Positions 49,201 to 61,527 of a DNA stretch of 64,000 bases are shown here, one piece after another. Within the stretch, counting starts at the first letter, position 1. The number at the start of each line of letters is the position of its first letter. The notes under the pieces are model-generated. The model saw only the letters and a list, made by a program, of their open reading frames with translations. It ran no database searches and had not been told where the DNA came from. The stretch lies in assembly GCA_000181795.3 (NCBI GenBank), contig CM012954.1, positions 16,320,687 through 16,384,686 on the forward strand, written 5' to 3'. The DNA is from Trichinella spiralis (taxonomy: Eukaryota; Nematoda; Enoplea; Trichinellida; Trichinellidae). The translations under genes were made by a program, and so were the position numbers.

Positions 49201-52200
49201 TCGTTGACGGCCAGGTCGATGTTGTTGCCGTTGATGGTCAAGTAGTCGTTTTTGAAATACTTGACCGGTAGGGTGGTGCCGGTAGTGCCGCCGGTGCTCG
49301 ACTGGAACAACTCGAACTCCGGGTCCGGGTAGACGCTGAACGGCCTGAAGCCACTTTTGGAGCTGAGGTTGTTGGCCGAGTCGACGCCGTCCATGCTGAA
49401 GCCGTAGTCGACCAGCAGCGGACGGTCCGGTTGCGGGTAGAGGTGTTGGTCGATCAACGGGCCCAGAGCCGGCGTGCGACACAGAGCCTGGTCGGCGGTC
49501 AAAATCGTACACTCCGAACGGGATGTTTGGCGGTCTTGGAGCGTGAAGTGCATGGTCATTCGCTGGACCAAGTGGAACCGCTCGCCGCGCACGTCGACCT
49601 CCACGCCGCCGGACACGATGCTACGCTGGGGCGACACCACCAACACGGCCGGATCCTCTTCGAAAGTGAACTGCTGGCTGGCGTAGGTGGCGACCGCGTT
49701 GTCGAAGCGCATCTCCACGCCGCCGGTGCGACCGGCGAGGGAACTGGCGCCGGTGCGGCAAAGCGCCCGACGCGGTTCCAAGCTGAGCACGTGACAAGGC
49801 ACACCGCCGACCGTGGCGGTGATCCGACTGCCGGCGTTCAAGTGATTGCCGCGGATGGTGAGCACCGTGCCGCCGGACTGGGGACCGCTGGTCGGCGTGA
49901 AGCCGCCGATCTCGGCCACCACGTAGCGGAAATCTTGGTCCGAAACCGCGACGTAGTCCATCACGTCCCGAATCTTGACCACCACCGGACCGCTCTGGGT
50001 TTTGCGGTGCTTGGCCGGACCGGTGACGCAGACGATGCGCGTGCTCGGCTCGTACAGTTCGGCGATGGGCGTGCAGACGACATTTTTGATCCGGACGGCG
50101 TTTTCAATTTCCGAATAGTCACGCCCCAAATTGACTCCTTCAATCGTGAGCCGGGTGCCGCCGTCGACCGGACCGGCCGTGGGCCAAAATTTCACAATCG
50201 TCGGATTGGGGCACGTGTCCCGGTGGTGGAGCCAACGCCGCTGGGAGCCGGAACCGCCGACGTCGCATTTCGAATTGATCGTGCAGCTCTGCTGCTGGCC
50301 GGCGGTACACCAGCCGCAACCGTACGACGCGGGCAAGTGCAAACAGAGGCCGCAGTTCGACGCCAGCCGTTCGCACTTGTACATCACCACGCCGATGTTG
50401 TGGACATTGTCCAACGCTTTGCCCGGGGCCCAGGTGACCGAAAAACCGGCGGTGACGTTCGGCTCGGGGTCGAAGTAGGAAAATTCCATCTGGTCGCATT
50501 GAATCAGATCGCCCAGTCGACTGGCCGGTCTTCGGTGTACGGCGTTGCCGATGCTGAATTCGCAGGTGAATTCTTTCTGAAAGTCGAGCAGATTGACCGC
50601 CCGGACGGTGACCGCAGTGACCGTACCCGACGGAACCAATATTGTCCGCTGATCTTGGGCCACGATGTGCGGACAAAAAAGGGCGGCGCCACGTCGTCGA
50701 CCAGTTGTCGTTTTCGACATCATGCCGTTGACCAACAGCTGACCACGACATTGTTCAGCCGCGCTGGCCGTGCACTGGGCACTTTCGGCGCACCAATCGC
50801 AGCCAAAGTCCGAATTGACACAGTCGTGACAGCTGCGGTAGTTGGAACAGTCGTAAAAAGTGAAATTGATGGCAGCGAAATCCGGCCCGTCGTCCACTTG
50901 GATACTCAACAAAGCTTTCAATTCATCTGAATTGACGGGATTTTTATTTATTTATTATTTATTCATTTGTGAAAAACAACAACAAATTGTTAATCACTTA
51001 CGTTGATCACGGGGAATTGGCGGAAGTAGATTAGTCTGCGGAGTTGGGCAAGAGATTGCTTGATCAATTGGACCTGAAGCTCCAGTTATTAATTTTTTCG
51101 TGCCAATCGTAAACACGCACGACAGCTGACCACTGACGGCAGGAAAATTTTGAACAGTAAGCTCGAGCTAGAACAACAAATTATTTCAAAAATAGAATAT
51201 TCTCCTCCTCCTATGTTGTGATTGGTCGTTTTGTGTGTGTTTTAAACTTACAAATTTGGCAGTGGTAATTTGAATTTTATCCGGAACCACTTTGGTCAAC
51301 GAAGTGCACTTGGAATCTTTGTACGGCAACCAGTGGGACGATTTGCAATCTTCTTGTGTGCTGCATCTGGAAAATGGAAAAAAAACCAACTGAAAACTAA
51401 CCAAATGGAATAAAAAATTGTATCTATTTTTTACTTATTTTCCAACGAACACCAGCCACAGTAGGGATCTCTGGCGTTCAAGCATTGTTGACATCGTTCG
51501 TGACGAATGCACTCGTGCACGCGTACTTTGCTCAACTGAAAATTATTTATTGAATTATTATGCAAATTAGAAAAAAAAGAACAAGTCCATCGTTATTATT
51601 ATTATTATTTACCGATCGATTTGTCAAAACGTACAAAAATTGATTGGACATGTCGAAATCGATGCTTGGCAAAATTGGCCAACCACTTTCCACCCGGAAC
51701 GTGTCGTATTGATAAGCGGATGTGGCCGTTTCGACAACTACCTGAAACAGAATATAGACGGTGTTTGATTTCTTTGTTTTTTTTCCCCCACCGGATGAGG
51801 GTTCAATCTTTTTGGTACCTTTTTCAATTGACCATCTTCGGTACCGAGAAACAGAACCGTATACATGTGCGTAGTAGTGCTGGCAACGGCCGTCAATCGA
51901 CTGTCGTCAGTGGTAAATGCCGGCTTTTGATGGACCGGCAACGAACCATCCAACGGATGATTGACTTCATTATTGCACAACAACGCCGACATGCTGTAGT
52001 GCTGCGAACAGTAGGAACAAGAGGAAAATTGATGAATTTTAAAAAGAAAAAATAATTTCTTTTTCATACTGTAGATATGCAGGGTCGCTGTTGGTGGGCC
52101 AAACCGCACATCGACACACCCTGGGCACAGAGTTGCACGTTGTCCAAAAAGCGCTGTTCGACCGCTTTCATCGAATAGACGCACAAAGCCGACTGTCTGG

Positions 52201-54231
52201 ACATCTGGGCCCTGACCGGCTCGTTGACGCCACGTACAAAAATCACATAGAGGACGTCGTCTTCGGTGTTGATGTTCAAATCGCGCGCCAAATCAAAGCC
52301 CGCTTTGCCCAAATAAGCCGACTGGACCAAATTGTAATGGACGCCGCCGTTGTTGTCGTCGATACATTCCAACGGCACTTCGGTGTAAGAATAATAGTGC
52401 GGATCGCGGTTGCACAGGCGAACCAATTTCGATATGTACGGTGTTCTGCCGCCGGGCAGTTTCGGTTGTTTCGTGACGAAATAGCTGAAATTGCCCGAAC
52501 CGAATCCATAAATATAATCCACTCTGTGCATCTCTAAATCGGTGTAATAGACCAGGCTGGATTCGCTGCTGACGCCTCTGAGAAGAAATGAATAAATCGA
52601 ATGGAATTAATAATTCGAATTCCACTACTCACTTGTAGACAGAGTTGAAAAGTTGATCCGGGTTGAGGCTGAGCGTTTTGACCGCGGTCAGACGATCACT
52701 GTTGCCATGCTTGCCAGTTCGTCCAACGTACAAAACATCCTCATCATTTGGACCCTTGTTGACGAACAGAACAGCCGACGCGGTCAAATCTCCGCTGACC
52801 ACATTCTGATCGACCACACGATCGTCGACCACGGATATATTGTACAAATTGCGCAGTCGACAATGGCCATCGTACAGCGAACTGCAGACGATCAGCTTGG
52901 TCTGCTTGTGGTATATTGCCAAAGCTTTGTTGTAATTGTCAGAGAGTCTGGTGCGCGGATCGCAGGCCGGATCGTCCGTGCAAATTGTACCATCTCGGGC
53001 AGGGCCTGTTTCCACTTGGCTTTGCAAGAGTAAATTGGAATTCAACTGGTAAAGTCGATTGACACCGGCGACATATACGCGACCCGTGTACAACCGTTCG
53101 ACGACCTCAACAAGAAAAAAACCATCTCACAATATATACAAATCAACAAGCAGCACTGGAGGACATTTTTTGATTGCTTATTATTTTTGTACTCTTTTAT
53201 TTGACATTCTCCTTTCTGTATGTATATAGAGATTTTTCGAAAAATTTATTTATACTATAATACTCGTAGGACAAATATATAGATTTGTTTCGGGATCGAA
53301 TGAAAGTTCGATCCATTTTTCCCATGAGATGTTGGAAAGGAGAAAAGAAAAAAAGCAAGCATTCCTGACAAACAAAAGTTACGGAAAAAAGCCCCGCTGT
53401 CAAATATTCACACAGTTGCGTCAGACGACCGTGGTCGTGAGATGATTCAAAAAAGTCCGTTACTTTTTTGTCGATCTAGTCAACCGTAAGCCGAATCATC
53501 TTAAAATAAAAGCACCGGAAGAGGTCATCGTCATCGGTCAGTTTTTTGGCAAAAATAAAGAAATAGAGAAAAAAGAAATTAAGCTCTCATTTTCGCAACA
53601 TACGTGCAACCAATGTCCCGAATGCAAACGACTACAAGATTAGATAAAAGATCCAAAGCGTTTACTTAGCATTAAAGCTTGTTTACACGAAAGCTGAACA
53701 ATTTATCCTTCCCCCCCCCTCTCCTCCAGATACACCATCTTCCGTCTGACTGGAACTTTGTGTTCCACTAAAAGTGACAAACAGATTAGTGAAAAAACAA
53801 ATTCCCCATTGTCGAATGTAAAAAGTTATCATTAACAAAAAAAAAGATAATTAATAAAAATAAAACTACTGCCCCCAAATGCCGATAAGGAAAAAATAAA
53901 CAGAAAGAGAAAAAAAATTTGATGCGCCGACGCTTATCAATCAATCAATCAATAAGCAATTACGTGTAGCTGTATTGTCAATGCAACAACCGCCAACACG
54001 GTATAATAATAAAGGGCAAAAGCTAATAAAACCGCTATTTGGAATGGGTCAGAATAAAATAAAAAAAAACATTTAAAATCTGCTCCTACACAAAAAACTT
54101 ACCATCCGTTGAAATGGACCGTCTGTGGGATTGTGAAAAATTTGATAAATTGGCGATGCATGGCCCAGAGAAGTGAACGTCGTCCAACAGGACCAGTACC
54201 AACAAAACCACCACCATCGGCACCATGCCAT
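46214..54231 (-). CDS. plx: plexin, semaphorin receptor, 11 coding exons
   Basis: Plexins are single-pass receptors for semaphorins in axon and cell guidance. Exons: 54231-54103, 53105-52633, 52577-52070, 52001-51819, 51741-51613, 51535-51435, 51366-51252, 51167-51002, 50926-47032 (with 581 N), 46970-46758, 46688-46214; about 2128 residues, in frame across the gap. Order: signal peptide; sema domain from [24 protein letters not shown] to about residue 470; PSI1 (RDPYCGWC); PSI2 (SDFGCDWC) and PSI3 (SYGCGWC); four IPT domains; TM ([21 protein letters not shown], near 48765-48840); cytosolic RasGAP-like domain (VFPNSTG..., [61 protein letters not shown]); a Ser/Asn/Gln-rich tail. The gap falls where the Rho-binding domain should be. 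A poly-His tract ([11 protein letters not shown]) follows the gap. One 3.9-kb GC-rich exon carries more than half of the protein. Which plexin subtype is unclear. Confidence 0.93.
47560..48140. other. assembly gap (581 N)
   Basis: A run of N inside the large plexin exon. The plexin frame is preserved across it, so the gap length is either right or off by a multiple of three. Expected content is the Rho-GTPase-binding domain between the two halves of the GAP region. Confidence 0.99.
53106..54102 (-). other. plexin intron 1
   Basis: About 1 kb between the signal-peptide exon and the first full sema exon, bounded by GTAAGT and TTGTTGAG. It is AT-rich apart from a C run near 53711-53720. No nested gene is seen. 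Confidence 0.75.
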
Positions 54232-54295
54232 GCCGACAAACACTCGCGTCTGTCTCTATTTAGCTGATTGGGAAATTGTTGTCGTCGATCCAATT
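54232..54295 (-). other. plexin 5' UTR piece with upstream acceptor
   Basis: AATTTTCAG on the minus strand ends at 54296, so the first coding exon probably begins at 54295 and is joined to an upstream leader, either a 5' UTR exon or a spliced leader. Confidence 0.55.
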
Positions 54296-57200
54296 CTGAA
54301 AATTTGTCAATAATAATAATTTTTTAATGCATATAAAATATAATATCGAAATAAATATGGAAAGAGGAAAAGGTGCAAAGAAGAGAAAAAAAAGAGTTGA
54401 AACCAAGCTGAACGTCAGCTTGAACGCGTCAGTGCACGCACGACAAAAAAATGTATAGATATAGCAGGGGACAGACGATGGAGAGTAAGAGTGAAAAGAA
54501 AAGGGAGAATCAATCGCTTAGCCGGTCGTCGTGGTGTAAATGAAGCCGGAGGGGATCGGCGCCGGCCTGTCCGGTCAAAACAACACCAATAACGCCGGTT
54601 GACCAATAATTATATCCCCGGAGAGCCGGCCGGCGGTCAGTTGAGCTTTTGGTCAGAAAAAGCAGCTGCTGTGCTTGTCGTCGGTCCAACGATATAATGA
54701 ATGAACGAACCAACGGTCAGCCCTGATATCGTTGCGTCATCAGAGAACCAGAATGCCGCCGAATGGGAAAAAGCAACAGAAAAAAAATTGGTAGACAAAA
54801 TAACAACAAGTATATTATTTTAGTAAGAGATTAAGCTGGAGTAATACACGAGTGGGTGAGAAATAAATTGGAATGCATTTTGCAAATAAAACAAAACATT
54901 ACAACAAGCAATACTAATAATGATGAATTGTGGATATGAAATTCAAGTGATAAGAAAACAAAACAAAACAAAACCGAAAAAAAACGGTGGTCGTTCAAGT
55001 TGCGCTTTGTTAGTTCAGATGGACAATGGCCGCCCTGATTGCCATAGCGGAGTCGCGTGAAGTCGCGAACCAAGCCCAGACTATTGTAATAATGGTCGAG
55101 GCCCGTCGACGACCCGGATTCTGAACCACCAATCGACCCAAAGCTGGTCGCGGTCACGAGCCAAAGCAACGATCCGCGAACAAATCCTCGCCCTCCAACC
55201 CTTCTTTTCCTCTCCACCCCATCGCTTTTCACCATTCATTATTATATTAATAATAATAATCGATAGAATAATGAGAAAAAGCGCCCCTGAAAACAGGCTA
55301 GACGTGAGAAAAAAAATGACACGCATTCAAATGAGCGTGAAATGATGAGTCAGAAAAGGGAAGAAGAATCGAGGTCAATTTCAAAACATCCAATAGAATG
55401 TGCGCAATGTACACGCTTACAGAGATGGATATGAGAAAAAAAACAACAACAACAATTAATAATAATTTATAATGTTCGGCTTTTCATGTTCTGTCAATAA
55501 ATATATGAAAAGAAAAATGATTTTTGCTTGTTTGTTTGCCGAAGAAAATTGAAACGCGCGCGTCCAATTTTATACCAACAGAGCGGCAGCGAATCGATCA
55601 AAGCAACTTCCACTCTGGCAACACAATCAAGACAAATTATAGATCCATAATCGGCTAATAACAACGAACAAATGAATCACTGCTACAAGAACAGAAAATG
55701 ACAGATGTTGATGGTAAAAGTAAAAAAAGAAAAAATTGTTTTGAATGTTGTCGTCGCAACGACAATATGCAAATTTTAGAAAAGGAAAAAAAATAAGAAG
55801 AAGAAGGAGAATTTGCAATTGTGCCGTCGTCGAGACGCGGACGACGACGTATTATTTGCAAATGCAAGCGAAAAGCCTTGACCGAAATTTTTTCTCTCTT
55901 TCTCTCTCTCTCTCACATACTCTTCACCTACAATTTTGCATTTTTCCACAAAACGCGTTCACAACTTGTTGAACGAAAAGCCACAGAAAAAAAAGAAGAA
56001 AAGAAAAAAACCAAGCAAGCCAAACAAACAAACAAACAAATAAACAAGCTCCTCTTTTGACGAATAAAGCTGGAAAGTTTGAAAAATTAAAAAAAAACCA
56101 AACCGATGTTTAATGATGATAAAATAACAACAAATTGATTGATAAGTATCGGCAGTAATAAGGGGCAGGACAACAGGGCAGTGTCGATACGGATCCAAAT
56201 AAATGGGGAAAAAAATTAAAGAAAGAGGAGGAAAATTATTTTACACGCGAGTGAAAATTTTTGACCGATCGTCGTCGTGGCTGGGATCGAATTGATGAAA
56301 TATGCACAGGTAGAAATTATAATTATAATAATTTTTTTTTCCAACCCACCAGCGCACCAGTACCGAACATCGTCGACGATGACGACAACGACTGCCATCG
56401 TTGCGTGATTTGAAATTTTCTTGCTTTCCCAGTGATAAAAAAACCAGTTTTCAAAACGTTTTCACTGCAACGGTGTAAGAAAATTTGCATTCCACAAACC
56501 AACCAACCAATCGGAGAAGGCAAACAAGAAAATGAGAAATTCAACCAACCGCATCGTCGGAGCTGGTAGAAAAGAAGGGAGCAGTTGAGAGCGTATCGGT
56601 CGAGGTGGTGGAATGATATTAAAAATTAAAAAATAAAATCAACCTTCAAACTGTCAAAATTGATTAATAATAATAAGAATAATAATGGATGAATAACAAC
56701 ATTATTAGAAGAAGAAAAGCTTCACGCGCGTGTCGTTCGTGCTGTGACTTTTCTTTTTTGAGAACAATATTAAAAAGTTTAATTTTCCATTCAACCGTTT
56801 GTTTTATAATTAATTCATCCAATAGAAAAATATTCATAACAATTTATGATAATAATAGTCGGTTGAAGTCGATCAAACCGACCACAAAATGGCCAAAGTT
56901 ATGCATATATATATATATGTATAAGGCACTTGAACAACGGACAAACAGAATTTCTCATTTTCCGCTTGCTCTTTTCAATCCGATCAATAATAAATACTGG
57001 ACACAACAGCAAACAGTTCACTTATTGCAAATTTTTCCAATCGAAAATACGAATATTGAATAAATAATATTTGCTGTTTTTCTTATTCAAAAAATAATTA
57101 TAATAAAAAAATTTACATAATCAAGAATGACTAGGTCAGAGGAAGGAAGGAGGAATATTGGGCACGTCACGCGTGTAATTTCTCAACTAATTGAACAGTG

Positions 57201-58195
57201 AAAAATTGCCACCTCATTCATTTCGCTAGCAGGTCGTTTGTTTGTTTATTTGTTTGTTTGTTCATCCATGCACCTGCCGTAATTTGAAATGATAACGCGG
57301 AAAAACTCAGAAAAGAAAAAATAAAGATAAAAGAAGAAGAATGAAGAAAATTTTTTTCAAAAATATGTTTAAATTAAAATTCTATAAATAGAAAATTAAT
57401 AATTGTGGAACAAGTATAAATGGAACAACTAAACCGAGAAAAAGAAGAAGAAATGTTGAATTCATATTGATAATGAAAGAATAATTCATCGTTTTGGTAT
57501 TTGGAAAATTCGAACAGATTCTTTGGGCGAATGAATGGATGGCTTGTTTTTCAAAATTGAACGCGTCAGTCCGGCCGTGGAAAATGTTTATCACAAGCCA
57601 CAGGGTTCGAAAAGCCGAAACAAAACAAAAAAAAATTAAACCAGCTAAATGAACCCACAACATGACTAGATGAATGAAATTAACGAAACAATTTTTTTAA
57701 AAAAAATTAATTATGAATGATGTGAAAAAAAAATTTTAATATTAATATTTTTCGGATGAATCATCATCGTTTTAGAAAAATTTTTTTTGAAATTATACGC
57801 TCGTCGTTCGCGTCTTCGAACTTCCGGTCGGTAAAGCCCGAAGGCGATAAACGCGCACGGCTGTCATCCAATCAACGAACCGGTTCTTATGATGATATAA
57901 AAATGCCAAGTGTCAACAACGGTTGAACATGATAAATTTCAATTTGAAACAACAATCATTGGGAAGTGAAGAAAATACTAAAAGCGGAAATTTGAAAAAA
58001 AAATAAAATTTATAATTATTACACTTAATTCTATTTAAATATAATTTTGAGGAGGAAATTGTGAATTTCGAGAAACAGAAAAAAAAACATTAAATTTTCA
58101 CGTGGAGAAGAAATAACACAAACCACGCACGTGATGTAGTTGAAATTCTTTCTTGGAAAATTTTTGATACACTCCACCAACGTACCTGGTTGAAA

Positions 58196-58222
58196 AGTAA
58201 ACAAACAAACAAACAAACAAAC
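58196..58222. repeat. (AAAC)n microsatellite
   Basis: Six AAAC/ACAA units in the plexin upstream region. Confidence 0.9.
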
Positions 58223-59343
58223 AATTTTTAAACATATTTCTTTTTTTTGTAATTTTATTTATTACATAAAATTTCAAACCAAAGTCGGTGTGTTGAACAC
58301 TGAACGCGTAAAAACGACGACCAACAACTCGATCTGTCACAATTTTGCAGAGATTTCAAAAACAAGTTCACACAACATAACCTGTTATTATTGGAAAAAA
58401 AAAATTAAAATTTAATAAATTTAATAACAATGAACTTTATTTCAAAAGAAAAATCCAACCAAAAAAGATTTTTTGTTCGATCAACAAATTCTTACTGTCA
58501 CAAAAATTGGACGAGCAAATAAATTTGTTTACCGTTATCTTGTGTATGTATCGTTGGTGTTTGTGATCAGTTTCGTTCAGAGGAATATATATGAGAAGAA
58601 AAAGAGAGAAAATGTGCTACGTCAGCAAAGCAAACAAGCCAATTTTTCGTACACAATAATAATAGAGAAATTTAAAAAAAACAAAAGCTAAGGTGAAATA
58701 AATATCGAGTAGTAAACAAACCTCAGGTGAAGAAGCCCAAAGGAATAGAGGAATTCGAGCAGAACAAGTTGGGGTTGAAAAAAAAAGATGTGAAACATTT
58801 TCCCAACAGCAAATGGTTAAAAAAATAAATGGCCAGCTTAATGGGTCGGCTAAATAAACACCGTACAGTATCTGAGCAGAGATTGGTCAAACAAAGACTA
58901 ATTGACCAGTTGACCACCTGGATCGTTTTAGCAAGAAAAAGAAAGAAAGCAAAATAAGAATTTGGAAAATTTCAAACGAACTATCTTACCAAGAATTGAA
59001 ATTATCAAAGCAACAATTTGACCCATTCACATGCTGTTTAATGGTGCTGGTCAAGAAATTCCACAACGGTAAGATCAATGTTTACTCGGGCTTTACAATT
59101 TTCAACACAACAAGGGGCAGAGCAATTTTTGAACCGGAAACAAGTTGAAGAGAAGTAAATCTTTCTCGGTGACGTATTTGACAACAAGCCTGCTGGTGCA
59201 TGACCGCAATTAAGCACGCCTCAAGAGTTCGCAAATTCAACTAACTATAAGAATAATGTGGAACAACTGGCTAAATACTAAGCTGACTGGGCTGGCTAGA
59301 TTGTGCTAGAAGCTGAAAAATAGCAGAATGAAAATACTCGCGC

Positions 59344-59364
59344 GCGCACACACACACACACACA
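59344..59364. repeat. (CA)n microsatellite
   Basis: About nine CA units after a short CG stretch. Confidence 0.9.
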
Positions 59365-60690
59365 AAAGCCATTATTATTGAAGATGATGAGGAAAAGCAG
59401 AAAAGAGAAAAAACCGAAGAAAAAATTATACCCAGGCAGATGTGGTGATGATGGATGAATCAAAGAAAGCGAAAAAGATGCCCTGGTCAGCGGAAGACCA
59501 ACTGCGGAAAATGATTTCGGCTCGTGGGAAGCAGGTCATCAGTTGGCCGGGACAACAGTATTTTGAAGCATAAAGAACGAAATGCCGCAGCATCTGCCCG
59601 CCACTTGGTCAATGCTTGGTCGTGGAACGCTGTTGCTGCTGACCCCAACCCAAGAAATACAGCAAAAGAATATGAAGAAGAAAAAAAAACGTCCAACAAA
59701 TCATTTTCCCCCCGATGACAACACCTCTATTCAAAGTCACCAGATATCTACAATCCATTTCAACCTCGACCAACAACTGGACCAACAGGTCAAGAAAATG
59801 TATCCAACAAATATGCTCATCAATTCATTTATCATTTCATCGCTGATGTAAAAGAAAAATTTATACATTCTTTGATATTTATTGTTTTTTTTATCAGGTG
59901 CATTGTTAAAGATAAAAATTGAAAAAAAAACCAACAATTCAAACAAATTAACAGAACAACGAAAAGACAAAATTAATTCAAATCAACAACTTCAAAATTG
60001 AACAAATTACACAATACAGTATTCTGCACATCACGTTCAAATGAAAATTCCTGAACTGATTTTTGTTAAATTAGTGTCCAATCTAATTTAATTTCTAAAT
60101 TATCGTTAAACAATAGATAAAAATAACAAAATCGAAAAATAATAGCTGCAAATAATTTCAATCTTAAACGAACCTGGTACAATGGTGATTGATGAATGCT
60201 GTAAAATGCAAACTTGTTGTGAACATTGTGACATGAAAATCAATGATGCAAAAATTAGAAAATGGACAGCAACAAACCAAATTAATAAAAATCAACATCA
60301 GCATAGTGGAGTGGAATAAAATAATATTAAAAATAGAAAAGTGAATCAATTCGATTCGATTCAACCCGACTGCCCGGAGCAAATATTTGCCAAACTGTAC
60401 AGCGGTGAGAAAATATTCAACCACCGGGACAGTGAGATCGAATTGATAATGTGCGAAAATTCATTCATCGCTACCACAGTGGAATTTATTCTTATGACCA
60501 ACATTGAAGCGGTTTAATATTTACAATAGAGATGCAATTTGATTGGAATTGTCGAAAAATGGCAAAGCGGACAATTCAGGTCAATGAACGAAATGAAATT
60601 TTTTCCCCAATCGATGCGTAATAATTGAACTGCTCAACTGTCAAATTATTCGACTACTTTACGCAAATGAACAAATGCTTTTCGGCTTAC

Positions 60691-60730
60691 CTTTTGTCGC
60701 ATGTTTGCTGTCGACATCCATCGGTGGACC
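60691..60730 (-). other. possible upstream exon with strong donor
   Basis: On the minus strand, ATGGATGTCGACAGCAAAC begins at 60721 and the open codons run to AAAAG|GTAAGC at 60691. It could be a 5' UTR or uORF exon of plexin, ~6.4 kb upstream of the signal-peptide exon. If joined at the 54295 acceptor its frame does not match the plexin frame, so it would be non-coding for plexin. Confidence 0.3.
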
Positions 60731-61527
60731 AGATTTGAAAATTATGACGCCAATTTAGTTTACACTTTTTTCAATCATTTATCACTTTGATTCAAATGGT
60801 CGAATTACGCTAAAATAAAACTTTATTTCATTAATAAAAATTCAACAAACTGCTTCATTTCACACCTTCAATATGCATATTTATAAGCGAAATTGGAGTA
60901 TATTTTTGTTTTCATTCAAAAGAAAAAAAAATATTCATTCAATTCAACGCTGATAAATTATATATTCGTTTGATACAAATGGAGAGCATAAACAGATACA
61001 TTTCAATGAATAAAAAGTAGGAAATCCAATGAGCATTTAAATGAGCAAAAAAATGTCAAATAAAAAAAATCAAGTCTACAGATTCACTATTTGGCAGGAA
61101 ATTTTTTTCATGAAATTATTTTTTACAAAAATTCAAAAAATACTGTACATTTTTTTTAAATAATTTCGTTTTTTCTATTAAAAGAATTGTAATAACAAAT
61201 TAAAAAATTCAAATATTACAGTTGAGTTAATATTCAAAAAAATTTTTTTTTCATTAACTAATAATTTGTTTCTCTTGTAATAATAAAATATACGTGTTTT
61301 GAAGTAGTAAATTTTATAATCGAATAAATTTATTGACAATAAAATAAATTTTTCCTAATTATTTCAATTTAAAATTATTTCACGGCATAAATTGCAAATT
61401 TCGTCTTGATTATCTTCATTGTAAGTATACTGTTATAAATGTTGGTTCTCCGTTTATTTATAAACAATTGAGTTCTGTTTTAATTTGTTGCAAACAATGT
61501 TTTAGCCTCTTTTGAAAACCACAAAAT

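Larger units (their letters stand above)
54296..61527. other. long non-coding region between plexin and SRP72
   Basis: About 7.2 kb without a recognisable protein or RNA gene on either strand. It contains simple runs (CAAA-type at about 56026-56046 and 58196-58222, CA at about 59344-59364, TA-rich at about 56905-56922). It should contain the plexin promoter, possibly 5' UTR exons (see 60691-60730), and the SRP72 promoter close to its right end. Its size next to a developmental receptor gene, in an otherwise tightly packed region, fits an enhancer-bearing domain; that is inference only. Confidence 0.5.

Noticed and set aside
49431-50930. 499-codon plus-strand frame in the plexin region
   Set aside because: Antisense shadow of the GC-rich plexin exon; the plexin frame has clear PSI, IPT and GAP motifs.
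55821-56060. Short plus-strand frames rich in Arg, Lys and Ser
   Set aside because: Produced by purine-rich and CT-repeat sequence; no coding evidence.
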